From Kudoa neothunni (Eukaryota > Cnidaria), in the NCBI GenBank assembly GCA_964304625.1, contig OZ199838.1:15872001-15936000 (forward strand): a stretch of DNA of 64,000 nucleotides, written 5' to 3'. Both the position numbers and the translations under genes were made by a program. Of the stretch, positions 35,535 to 47,712 are shown one piece after another. Positions within the stretch are counted from its first letter, which is position 1, and every line of letters begins with the position of its first letter. The notes beneath the pieces were generated by a model that searched no databases, was not told where the DNA came from, and saw only the letters and a list, made by a program, of their open reading frames with translations.

Positions 35535-38083
35535 CCTTCCGAGTGATTCTGGGGTCTATTAGACCCCATAGCCTGATGGAATGATATTTTGGTGCATTTC
35601 CTGATATAGAGAACTTTAGATATACTGTCTATTCTTCCAAAAATATTACTTTTCTATAATGCTTAATTAAATTAAAAAATTTTTATCTGGATGATTAAAA
35701 AAACTGTTTTTATTCACTTAATATTTTTGAGGTCTATTAGACCCCATCATTTTATTTCACCAAAAAGTGAAGAAAACCGTTTTTTAATTAATCTTAAAAT
35801 TTAAAAAAATTCTACCGATTAATTAAATAGAAATTAAAGGATCAAATATATGGACATTTGCGAGAAGTGCCGAACACTGCCCGATTCTAAGACATTAGTG
35901 ATTACGGTTATATCTTTTCGAGTGAAAATGATGGCGATTGCAATTAAAATCGTTGACACTGAAGAATATAGTGATTTAGAATATTATCCTCCAATTCTTA
36001 TCATAATGTATGTGTCAATACACCTTCTGTGTATTTAAATAAAAATAACGAGTCATAGTTTACCGAAATACCCACATCTTCAAAAACACGAAATGAGAAT
36101 ATAATGAATAAGGCTCCGGGCATTACCGCCGATGCAGCGAACAGAATAATAGCGTTAGTTGACTGCCTGCGTATATTTTTAGACGTCATTTTCTGCGATA
36201 TTATTGTCAGAAATACAAATAAATTTGGATTTCAACATTATCTCGAATCATGGAATGAGTTATAATATTTATAATATCGTGCTTACATTGGGATTCTTGT
36301 AAACATGGCGATTTATAAATCTAAACTAGAATCTATTAAATCCTTATGGAGTGTAAACAAAGGTGGACCGATATTTCGTACAATAGTACCTTTACGTAGA
36401 TTTGTTAAAATAACAAGGGCTCTACATTTTGGTGACTTTGAAACGAGACTTCAGCGAAGAGAAGAGAAGGCGATAAGTTTTTCCTGATTCAATAAATTTT
36501 TGAGAATTGGAAAGGGGTACTGTCAAATGCCTGATTCCTCATGCAGACCTAACTGTCGATGAGCAATTAGTAGCTTTTAGGAGTAAATATACATTTACGT
36601 AGTACATGCGTTCAAAGTCGGCGGTTTATGGCATAAAATTTTGCTGTTGATTGATCCTGCAACCAATTGTTGTCATAATATATCCATTTTCGTAGGTAAA
36701 GTCAATAATCAAAGGGAAGAATGCTTAGGAGAGAGTGTTGTATTGGATCTCGTTTCTTATTTAGAATCTAATGGCAGAAATATTGTTTTCGACAATTTTT
36801 TTACCTCAATACCCCCCTCCCCTTTTCCGATAAGTTATTACAGCTTCGACTCACAATGCTCGGTATCATTAGATGTAGTAAACGAGATATTTATTCCTGA
36901 GTTAATGAAAGCGAATAGACACTGGGATTTATACAGTTCACGTTTTCTTTTGAATGACAAGAAAATGTTGCTATCATATGAACCCAAAAAAATAAGGCGG
37001 TTTTAATGTTGGCAACGTCAACAAAGAATACCAGTTTATCTAATGATATATACAGAAAGTGAGATGTCATTAACTGTTACAACAAAACAAAAGGTGGGGT
37101 TGACACCATCGATAGAATACTCACGTCAATTAGCGTTGAGAGATATTCAAATCGATAGCCAACAATGGTTTTCTTCAATATCTTAGATATAAGTATAATT
37201 AATGCATTTTTCATATATGAGATCGTATTCAATTGAAATAGCGCAAATAGATAAACGATCTGACAAGTTTACTACTGTTATGTTGGTAGATTAATACAGA
37301 AGATTAACAAACCATTAGCTAGGGGCGCAATTATTATTATTGTTGTTATTGTTGCTTTGTGGTGTCTCTCTCTCTCTCTCTCTCTTGCGTTTACAACAAC
37401 TACAACAACTATCGATCAAGTTCGTGACCGCCATTAATACTAAGCAGATTCTTGCGGCCGTGATGGATATCACGATCTCACTTATTACATCAATGACAAT
37501 AAAATTACAAGATCCAAGTTCCTCGAGAATTTAGCAGATGAGCTTGTCAAACCAATTTTGAACATTAAACGACCTAATATTCCAGCAGAAACTTTTAATA
37601 GAACCAACGAAAACTTATCAAAATTCAGACAAAGATGCTAATTATGTTCGGGAGGTGGTGACAGAAAATCATGAAAAATCTGTTCGGTACGCTTACAGTG
37701 TTGTTGTGAGCAACATTTACATGTTTTAATAGTTCATTAGAGATCAATAAATAACTCAATTTATTTAGTAGAGTACACATTTATGTGATTTAAACATTCC
37801 ATAATTTTTTATTTGCGCTAAAATAGGAATTATTATGGATTTTAACAATCCATAAGACCCAGAGTTTAATGATTGGTAATATTATTTTTGTTCTCGGCGA
37901 AACTCGTGTTGCTTCGCAAGAAAAGTTTATTATGCTAACTTTTAAACTCTTCGATAGATTTTTTAATAAATATTGAAAATAAGTTTATCACAATTTTTAC
38001 AGCAAATAGAACCAATAAAAACGTGGGGTCAAATAATCCCCAGAAGCGGCAAGTGTATAGTGTTTTTCGAGGCGCTCGGAAGG
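35535..38083 (+). mobile_element. Old piggyBac with intact ends
   Basis: A 2549-bp element between TTAA at 35531-35534 and 38084-38087. Termini are CCTTCCGAGTG and, inverted, CCTTCCGAGCG. The perfect palindrome GGGGTCTATTAGACCCC starts 16 bp inside the left end (35551-35567); a second copy of its core is at about 35732-35745. A decayed palindrome, GGGGTCAAATAATCCCC (38025-38041), ends 42 bp inside the right end. These offsets resemble the asymmetric internal repeats of the moth piggyBac. The left end abuts the Tigger terminus at 35527. A (CT)n run at 37366-37385 lies inside. Confidence 0.92.
36100..37735 (+). pseudogene. piggyBac transposase, heavily decayed
   Basis: All main blocks occur in order but in different frames and with stops. 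First block NKAPGITADAANRII and CLRIFLDVIF (~36105-36200); VDEQLVAFRSKYTF (~36555); IKFWLLIDPA-like and VFDNFFTSIP (~36640-36810); YNKTKGGVDTIDR (~37080) followed by RQPTMVFFNILDI-like (~37160); RKFLENLADELVKPI-like (~37520); and a Cys-rich tail beginning RC, then LCSGGG and ending CCCEQHLHV (~37635-37725). The GGVDTIDR form places it in a subfamily different from the other copies. More decayed than the copies at 8 and 14 kb, so it is probably the oldest of the recognisable ones. Confidence 0.85.
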
Positions 38084-38087
38084 TTAA

Positions 38088-38830
38088 TTAAGTAATCAAA
38101 TATTTAAAAATAAAATAGAAAGCTATATGAACATTATTTGTGTAAGTATAATCAATTTGAATTAGATAAATTAGAATTATTAATTAAATGTCATTATTGT
38201 AGCGATAAATACTATGATAAAAAATTTCTTCATCATTTCAGATATAAATATACTTTTATAATATTTTATTTAATAATATATAAAGTTAAATATTTAAATT
38301 ATTAATAGTTGAAGTGTCAAAGTATGACTATTGGTTTCACAGTTATAAATATGAGATAAGATTAAATTTTGCCAATTCATAATCTTAGTGCATTTAAAAT
38401 TAATTATATGTATTACATTTTTAATTAATTATTTATTAATTTTATCCGATTGACATAAAACATATTAACATTTGAATGAACGTATAGTTCACGATAACTA
38501 CGGATGTCGTCGAGATATTACTATCGGGATTATTTTTAGGAATTAATTTTTAATTTCTAAACAATAAAAAGATAATTGTTTGTTATAATATTATAATATT
38601 GTATTAAATAAACAATTAATTATAAAAAAAGTTTTCATTACAAAATTATTTAAAATATGAATTATTTTTCGAATAAAAAAATTTAAAAGAAAATCAATTA
38701 TTTAAAAATACAATCAATTAAATACTTGTATACATATTATATATTAAGTAAAATCAATTTTAAAATAATGATAATATTAATCAGACTATTATTTTTTAAG
38801 ACAAATAAGCCGATCTAACTGACATTGAAA
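38088..38830. other. Spacer before copy C
   Basis: Very AT-rich with no coding signal. It holds the presumed promoter of copy C, but no clear core element could be singled out. Confidence 0.5.
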
Positions 38831-40619
38831 ATGAGGCCATGGCGATTATTGTTGATGAACTTTTTCTTTATATGCTGTTTGAATCAACTTGATTATGAAG
38901 TAAAAGATTAACATTTATCTATCACTAATCTATATACTATAGTATGGGGTGTTAATGTATGAGGGGGATCACAGAGTTAGGGCTTTTGGCTATAAATTCG
39001 ATATATCAAAGGCAGATTCCAAGATAATTGAAGAATTTGACGAAAATTGTCCTCCAAGTGACTTAACCACAAATAATTTGATTCACTTTACGATAAAATC
39101 ATTATAGATCTATTGTATCTTTATAAACTAGAAAGGTGGAAAGATTCTATCAACCAATGTGTTAATTATGTGAACACTGAGAAACTTCCTAACAAGGAGA
39201 TTCGTTTCGAATATGTGGGTAGAGAATTTTTAAGAGAATTAAGGTAGTAAACAATAAAACTATTTAACTTGATTATTTTAAAGGGAAAAAGATAAAAGTT
39301 CTTTTAAGGCGACTGTGAATACGTTTAAAAATCTATTTCAATCTAAAAATAAAATCAGTGAAGCCAACTTTGTAACTGTGGTCAGCCCAGGAGTGGTAGT
39401 AGCATCTAGAATAATTTATATTCGTTCAAATGAGGTGGGCTTTTTAATTGTTGCCTTAACTGCATAAATTACATCGATGTAGTTGTTGGCGGCCGAATAT
39501 GACGGGTTTTTATCTTTTGAAAATCAACACACTTTGTTGGGTTATGGAATTAGAAATTTTTCCGAACAATCCGCTGGAATACATCAAATGTCAATAGTGT
39601 CCGATAATGGAGTAGACTATATAGTTGCTGGTCTGGTTGGTACAATGTCAGAAAATTATTTCCTAAGAGGGCATGAACCACACGTAAAATTTCTCAATAA
39701 CAACAATAAATAGATTTTTATATTTTTTAGTATCCGTACCACTTCCGACTGGATCATTTAAATGAAGGCGATTGCCTTTGCATTAAAATGGGTGTTATAT
39801 TTGATGTGTGGATACATTCTAAAGAAGGTTCTGAATGCAAGTTTGACTCATCTGATCAAATAAATCTGTATGTGTTTGGAAAAGGTGATACCTTTAAGGA
39901 GGCCGATTGCAAAACAAAAATTTTCAATGCCTACAAAAATGATAAGATGTTAAAAGCAAAGGTGTGTGGCAGTAACAATCTTATTACCTACCCACGTGCG
40001 ATGAACGATAAAAAGCTATTGGTATACAAATACAGGATATCATTCATGTAATTGAATTTCAGGTTTACTTACCACTCAAGTATGACGCTTTTGATGGACA
40101 AACCACATTAAACATGTTCCAACAACATGCGGATTCGCAATGTTTACGATACAAAATAGAAACTAAAATTGTAAACTAATTAATTAATTATTTATACATT
40201 TTTATGGGTTTTTTTCGTTCTCTATAGGGAGCTATCAGATTCTGGGTTAAGGAATGTTTAGCTGTACAAGAGTATTTACACTTTTTAAATTCTTTCATCA
40301 ATAGTCATGGTATTATCTACACTTTAAAAGTATGATAACTGTGTTAATATTAATTTGTGCTCCTTTTAACACAATTTAGAAGCTAGACTACAAATGGATT
40401 AATGGTTACGCTTCCACCGATCCTCGCTATCCGAACACAGTAAACATAACGGAATTTACTCCCGATGTTGTACAATCCAAATCAACCAGGATAGGAATGG
40501 TGGTAGGAATAGTGGTTGGGGTCGCATTGTTCATAATTTTTGGTGTAGCAATTGTCGTGCCGCTTGCAAAACGTCATGGCCGGCTTTGTTGGAAACATAG
40601 GGATATTGCTTTTAGTTAA
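38831..40619 (+). CDS. Tandem-array type I membrane protein, copy C
   Basis: Nine exons in the same phases as copy A, all with GT-AG introns of 40-58 nt; the spliced frame is open over about 470 codons. Signal peptide MRPWRLLLMNFFFICCL. Landmarks: IRFEYVGREFLREL (exon 3), HTLLGYGIRNF (exon 5), GDCLCIKMG and VFGKGDTFKEADCKTKI (exon 6), QQHADSQCLRY (exon 7), FWVKECLAVQEYLHFL (exon 8). Last exon: YASTDPRYPNTVNI, membrane helix GMVVGIVVGVALFIIFGV and a longer basic tail, KRHGRLCWKHRDIAFS. It lies downstream of the Tigger and piggyBac relics, which did not enter its exons. Closest by eye to copy A. Confidence 0.85.
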
Positions 40620-42025
40620 ATTCATTTGCATCTTCATTATTATTCTTCTTTATCTATTATCTACCATCTACTGTATATATAAGGCTGAGTTGAGTGTCCG
40701 TGTCAGCAAATACACATAAGCGTCAAATTTTTTCCTTATAGAGAGATATTTATGAGATTTTTTAAAGTTCGCAATGTTTCAAAAAATCGCTAAATCGTTT
40801 TTACACCACCATATGTTCTTAAAAGTGTTCAGAAATGGTGATTTTGTCGATTCAAAGTTTATTTATAGGATTATTTGGGTTCAACTATAGGATTAACATC
40901 TGCTGGTGACCTACTGGTGGTTGGTTGAAGTTAACTTCCCTCTTTATATGCTTCATTAAATGTTGATTAACTGCTGTCATCTGACTTTGTATATAAATTT
41001 AGTGTGTTAATTTAGGTGTTTATGCGAATAAACTCATTATTTTTTAACTTTTAATATATTTGGCATGATAAATACACTTTAAGTTCTATAGGTTGCATTT
41101 AATATAGCAAAAATATGTGTATTTTCTATATTAATGAAAAATTTGAAGCATATGTTATAACCGGATGGATTCAATCGCTACATACTGAAAATAGGTCCCC
41201 AATTTTCGTTATAACGCCTGTCAAACTTAATTTTGAGCAACAAGATTTAATGTATAGATTGAAATCTTATTTCATCTAATTATTTAAATATTTTTGTTCA
41301 CTTTAAGAGGATATATAACGGTTTTGTGGAAAGATTGTATATAAATGTGTCGGATAGAGATATTAATTTGGCCAATCAGAATAAATCATCGTATGTTAAT
41401 ATCGAGTTATTCAGGTTTTTCTCCTTTAATTAACTCTCTAAAATGATCTCAATTTTTTATTATGCCCATCACAGTCGTTAAAAGAATGATATACAAATAA
41501 AACTTTTACTTAATCTCTCCTCAGGGCTAATCAAAATAGTCTTATATTTCTTTATTTTTTCTGACATTATTCTTCTATGATGAAATTTTCTCAATCTAAT
41601 GTGAAGCCAAGCAGTTGGCGTTAGTATTAAATATATTTCGTTCATTTTTATTTTTAGAAAATCTCTTTTTGATCTGAGAACTTTGAAAGATAATTGATCA
41701 GCTTATAATTTTATATTCGTTATAAAATATTTAATATTTCTGTATATAGACTATTCTTTAAACTGAGAACAAAAAACAAAATATTATTTGTTTCATGTAC
41801 TTATTCAAACGTAATTATTTCTTGAAATAATTTATTAAATTAATTCCTATTATCTTCGAATATTGATTAATATTTATATTTAATAGTTTAATGCTTCAAC
41901 TATTAATGAATTATATTGATTACTATTATTAATCATAACAAAACTTATGTAACGGAATTAAATAATTAATTATAAAAATAGTTTCTTAAATTGTATTTAT
42001 TAATAATTATATATATATATATATA
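40620..42025. other. Intergenic; shared TATA-like block
   Basis: No gene. The block CTACTGTATATATAAGGCT at 40667-40685, just after copy C, repeats the one at 6117-6135. The stretch ends in a TA run at 42008-42025. Confidence 0.5.
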
Positions 42026-42174
42026 CAGTCGAACCTCGATTATCCGGAAAATTTGGTACCAGCGAATTTCTCTCTGAATAACGGGGTTCCGGTTGATCGA
42101 ACATGTATCGGCACGTAAAGTCAATAAAATCCAAATAAAATTTAAATTTCTTCCGGATATTCGAGGTTCAATTG
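42026..42174. mobile_element. Tigger/pogo-type MITE
   Basis: A 149-bp non-autonomous element flanked by TA (42024-42025 and 42175-42176). Terminal inverted repeats of 24 bp with three mismatches start CAGTCGAACCTCGATTATCC on the left. The same first 12 bases end the transposase-bearing relic at 35514-35525, which is a plausible source of transposase. A second, badly worn relative begins near 42243 (CAACCACGTTTATCC, then ATAATCGAGGTATCCG). Confidence 0.85.
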
Positions 42175-42176
42175 TA

Positions 42177-43286
42177 TTTGCTTAATTAGATGTGAATTTG
42201 TAGTTCTTTCTACCATCTAATAAAATTAAGACTTGAAATATAGTTCAACCACGTTTATCCAATAATCGAGGTATCCGAATTATTTCTAAAAAGTTTTATT
42301 TAATTGATATAAATTCTAAACAAAACAACTTCGACAAGTCGTTACTATAAATAATGTAATTTGAAAAAAAATTTGAATTTTCAAAAATTAGAGTGCATTC
42401 TGAATTAGATTCTGACTATGCAGTCACGTGGTCTAATGATACATTTGATCGTTGAATATTCAACTTAGATTTATATTTTATTAATAGAACCAAAATTACA
42501 TATATAATATTGTATTATTTATGTTTAAAATATAAAAATCTTGATCAATATTTCGTACAGATTAATTTTAGTGGGATTAGAAGGTATTCAGTTGGGAAAT
42601 AAAAACTAATTTTCGTAAGTTATCTTCTAGTTACTGTAGTTAACCGATTGTTCCTACTTTCAAATTTTTCATAATTTTTAAGGTTTAATATTTGTATAAA
42701 AAATCATAAAATTACTCAAATATGAAAATGTTCATTCATGAAGAAACTATTTTCAATAAATATACCAAGAAGTTATAAAAAATCGAATAATTATTTTATA
42801 TAATTTTCACTATTATTTGGATCTCACTGAAGTAATCTTAATATTAATTTCGACAATCACAACTGTTAAAAGTATCATAATATAAAACATTTTTATTTTA
42901 ATCCCTGTTATGTGATAATTGAAATTATCATTGCTTTTTTGGATGGGTTTAACAGATTTTTCAATATAGATTATTCCAAATCTCTTACAATGTTTAGTAG
43001 TTCGCGATAATAATAATATATTAAATAGAGTTAGTATTTGATACTTTACAAATAAAAAATATATCTTGCGATATATTAATTTAAAAATGTTTTTATGACT
43101 AAAATAATATGTGTAAAATCACATAATAATTAAAATTGAAATGTTACAATATCGAACGTTATTCAGTGGATTATGATATATTGTTAAAATCGAAATAAAA
43201 CGTCAACAAACTCGTAATAAAATAAAAGCTGGAGCGATACCTCAGCGGTTTTTATAATATATCCACCAAAAGGTTTATTCGGCTTT
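42177..43286. other. Spacer before copy D
   Basis: Apart from the worn Tigger-like fragment near 42243-42285, nothing recognisable. No gene. Confidence 0.5.
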
Positions 43287-45874
43287 ATGAACATCATTTT
43301 AAGTATCTTTCAAACACTATTATCTTGTTGTGTTTACAATTCTATTCAATCATATAACATAAACGAAGTAATTTATAATTATCACGATTTATCGTAACTG
43401 CCAAAAGAAATACGGAGTATACTTGTACCAACACAAGTACAGAATGAAGCCATACGTATACAAATTTGATAACTCTGAAAAGTTACCAACTAAAGTTGAT
43501 ATTGGAATGGAATATTGTCATAAAGGTATCAATCTCATTGAATTTGAAATATAAAGTGTATTCAATTAGGTTATATTGAATTCTACGCAATAGACAGCTG
43601 GAAAAATCGTATTCGGGAATGTATAACAGAAATAAACAAGGTTCTGAGCCAAAGTGATGTAGCTCAATCGAATATTCATTATGAATACTTAAGCCGTAGA
43701 CGATATTTAGAGACTGGGTAAGGACCTATAATATATGCATTATTACAAATTAGTGCCTCATAAAATAATTAAATGTTAATAACAAATCATGTATATTTTA
43801 AAATAGAGATGAAATCCATGTTAGATGGTATTTATGGATAAAACGAATAAATTATGTGTTATTATATTTAATTATTACCATGTTTGTAATTTTTAAACTA
43901 ATTCCGAATATTTTTTAGCCAATTTTACGGTTGAAATAGTATTATTCATTTCATAATTATTTTTTCCTCTAGTCTTTATATTATCCTATATTTCATTAAA
44001 TGATTGTATATCAATATTTTATTTAAAAAGCAGTTATTATGTTAGTAATCCACCTAAAAATTTCCAAATATTTATTCTAATATTTTCATATAGTTATAGT
44101 TGATTTAAATTAGAATTAATTACTGTTCGAGTCGATTAGATTATTTTCTTCATGTTTGGGTTATAATAAATTAGATATTTGAGTTATTAATTAATAATAT
44201 TTAAAATTTTATTCTTTGTAAAAATTATGAATCATTTTAATCTAACGATTAATTATTATTTAATAAAATAATAAACTATTGATTAATTTCAACAAGTTAT
44301 GTTAGAATTTGATAAAATAAATAAGTCCATGAGCTATATAGTTTGTATATATTATTTTATCTAAAATTGTTCTTATTTTTATATATATATATTAAATTTG
44401 ATATCCTATTTTGTTTATGCAATCGTTTTAAGAATTAAATATTATTTTCCGTGGGACCTTTAAAATATAACTTTTGATAGTTATTAAGATTATATTTTCA
44501 CATAAAAAAATAATTAACATAATTTCAATAAATTAAATGAATTGGTATATATTTTTTAGAATTGAAGAAATAATCAATAATGAATTCCATAATTATCCAA
44601 AAATTAATGGTGAGACTTTTGTAAGATATGTAAATGCAGCAAATGAAACTGCTTTCAGAATGCTTTATTTTCAGCTTCAACCGGTATTTTTTATGACAGA
44701 GTGGACAGTTTACGTGAATTCGTTTAATAGAAATTAAAAAATAAAGTTTTTGGCTTTATTTCATTTGACGGAAGGGATTTTCTGAGTGGTTACTATTATA
44801 ACGATAAAATCAAGATGAGACAGAATTCGTCAAAAATATTAATTTCCTGGAATGGCGTAATCAACACAATTGTTACCAATAAAATTCCAACATTTATGTT
44901 CCACAAAATATCAGAAAATAAACTAAAAAAAGTAATATATTTTTCGAAAACGATTAATGCCACTAATTAAAGCATTCTGATTACACAATATTTCCGAATT
45001 CAGAACTGCCTTCATGTGGAGCAAACCTATTGAGTGTTATCTTCCCTGACTTAACCACATTAAATCATCGTACGAAATGTGCTTTCACCATAGAGGACAA
45101 TATCAAAATCTATCCATTCAATGCTCAACTAAACTTTATCGATGTTAAGTGCAAAGAAGAAGTTGTGGAATACATTAACAAACAAGGTAGATTTCAAAAA
45201 AATTATTGCCGCGCCAAAAAATATTTGAAAAACACAGAATATAATGAAGCAAGAAATGAAATAAAAGTAAATAACCATTAGGATCAAAATTGTTTCACCA
45301 ACTTAAGATTTATTTTCCTCTCAGTCGTTATTATCGAAACTCCAGTTTATTTCCACTTAAATTGTCAGATCTTTGGAATAAAATTAATTACATATGTGGA
45401 CTTATCGAAAACCCACTCCAAATGTATCTTCTATATTGAAGCAAATAAATGTATGGTTCGTAATATTTAAATATAGCTGAGTTATGTTCAGGTTTTTATT
45501 TTTCCTGTTTACTGATACCCCATTATTTGCAATATGTGGGTAAATTTGTTGAACAACACCAAATGTCATATTCAAATCGAGGTATAATAAAAATAGAATG
45601 ACATTTTCTCAATAATTTTAGGACCTGAATCATGAATGGTTGCTTGCTTATGCCTTAAGAGATCCACGTTTTCATAACCAAGCAACCATTAGTCATATTA
45701 AAACCAGTTATTCTATGAAAAAATTCATTATCATTGGAATCTTGTTTGGGAATTTTGTTGGTGGTTATCGTTGGTTCCGCATTTATTTTCTTCAAGATCA
45801 AAATATACCGACTATTGGGTAAGCACCGTGGAAATCACATTCTTGAAGATTATCATAAGCAATTGATGTTATAA
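43287..45874 (+). pseudogene. Tandem-array type I membrane protein, copy D, decaying
   Basis: Exons 1-6 read open: MNIILSIFQTLLSC, YGVYLYQHKYRMKPYVYKF, IHYEYLSRRRY, INNEFHNYPKINGETF, YYYNDKIKMRQNS, and Cys-rich exon 6 with LPSCGAN and DVKCKEE. Exon 7 continues as IYFPLSRYYR and reaches no donor that keeps exon 8 in frame; exon 8 similarity (HYLQYVGKFVEQHQ) sits in another frame. Exon 9 starts WLLAYALRDPRFHNQ, but a T too many near 45747 breaks the membrane helix, which reads on in the next frame (IVGSAFIFFKIKIY) to 45874. Intron 3 (43718-44559, 842 nt) is far longer than any other in the family. A pseudogene, or one bad allele. Confidence 0.75.
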
Positions 45875-46283
45875 AAATCACAAATAATTCAGTTAGACTC
45901 CTCATTCATTCATTCATTCACTCATTCATTCATTGTTTCGTTTAGTACAGTTATTTTATCTAGTGTTTATTTATGAAATGATTAGATATATTTCTAGCAA
46001 TGATAAACATTTTTCTTATTTATATTCACATTTCTTAATATTATCGCTCTTATAAATAATTATAAACATTTTCATCATTACTACATTGTGCTGTCTTCAT
46101 AATACCAGAGGTAACTTAAATTCGTAAGCCCTCAAAATTAAAAAAATACGAATTATTGGGCACTGACTTAAACTCACTGCATATGTTGATCGCGGTGAAT
46201 AAATATTAGCTAAGTTGTTGTTAATTTTTCCAACAAAATGAGTTAGTTTATTCTTTTATAAATAGATAATACAAATTAAAAGC
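45875..46283. other. Spacer with ATTC microsatellite
   Basis: An (ATTC)n run with one C change lies at about 45902-45935. No gene. Confidence 0.6.
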
Positions 46284-47712
46284 CAGGGGTGGTCAAAAAT
46301 TAATTGATTGCAATCAACTTTATGATTTCTATAATTGATTTCAGTGCGCGAAGTTAACTTCAATTAATTGCTATTATGACTTTTTACAAAAAATTAATAA
46401 TAAGGTATAATTTAAATCGAAACATTTCTGTTCTATTGAATAAATTCACTTCTATGAGACTTGTTCTGAAAAATGATGCCAAATGATACCAAATATTTTC
46501 AGTAGAGTTGAAATTGTTAGTAGATACGAAAAGATAAAGTGTTATCTAGCTGAACTTGCTTTTATCAATAAAAAAGTAAGATGAATCAATTTTGGCGCCA
46601 ATAGAAAATTTATGAATTTCTGTGTTGCATAGTTATTTAAAAAAGTCCTATTCAATAATCTTGGCTCTACAGAAATCGATTATAATTATTATTATAACGC
46701 ATGAAAATTACTTTTCGATTAGATTATTATTATTATTATTTAAGGCCTATCCAATATTGTATGAACCTCTATGTAAGAATACAAACATTATACATTCAAA
46801 GAGTTCTGAGAACGGATCTTTCAAAATTTATGAGGATAGAATTGATGAATTAACCACTGAAAGGAATCATGCTGTGTTCAATCTAAAATTGTCCGAGTAA
46901 ATTTTAATAGAAGAAACCGACCCTTATAATGTCACCAAAAATTGAAATTCCTCACCATATAAACACGAGATTTATTCCATCATCCTCTAACCTGGTTGGA
47001 AGATTATTCAGCTACGCTGGTTATACCTTTGACGACCTTCGCCAAAATTATTCCTCCATAATCTCGAAACGCAAATATTTCTAAAATCCAATAAAAGATT
47101 ATGAATCAAAAAAAATTTTTAGGTAGGTTATTTCATTAAATTTACAATTTATAGTTCATTTTTCTCTATTATATCGTTCTGCTATTATATTTGGTTTATG
47201 TTATGTGTTGGCATTTATTATTATTTACGTAAAAGTTAAAAATAAAACGAACGGCAGAAAACCATTTGTTTAATTTTATTTCAATTTACATTGGACTATG
47301 TGGTTTCAATAAATGTACAAATATGGGCTGCATGACGTGGTTCAAATTTTAGATGCTATAAATAAAGAAAACTTTTATCAATAAAAATATTGAACCCTTC
47401 TCCTTATAAGGTTTCAAATATTATTATTCAGACATTATACCCACTACTTAACTTTTCTACTTAAAACTTTATATTAATGTTTCAAAATAAGAGAGGTTTC
47501 TTGCTACTTTTATTTTTTATTTGAGAACCAAATAACTAATGGAAAATTTTTATGCCCCCGTATATAAATGAACTTCAGTGATGTTGGATTATTTATCTCC
47601 CACAGTTGTCCAATAATTGGAATATTTATTTTGCAAATATGCGATTAGAATTAATCGATTGCGCATTATCTAATTGATTTTTAGGATAAAAATTAGTTTT
47701 TGATCACCCCTG
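46284..47712 (+). mobile_element. hAT transposon relic
   Basis: Terminal inverted repeats of 22 bp with two mismatches: CAGGGGTGGTCAAAAATTAA on the left and, inverted, CAGGGGTGATCAAAAACTAA on the right. CAGGGGT-type ends are typical of hAT elements. Possible 8-bp flanks TTAAAAGC and TTTAAATT agree at five positions only. Inside lies a C-terminal hAT transposase remnant on the + strand. Much of the transposase is missing, so it is an old internally deleted copy. Confidence 0.82.
46746..47083 (+). pseudogene. hAT transposase C-terminal remnant
   Basis: The 46929-47083 part encodes SSSNLVGRLFSYAGYTFDDL, a recognisable version of the hAT dimerisation domain, whose usual form is ERLFS, AG, DxR. 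Upstream, 46746-46899 reads SKSSENGSFKIYEDRIDEL and may be an adjoining part of the same protein, separated by a stop near 46898. The zinc finger and DDE core are absent. Confidence 0.7.
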
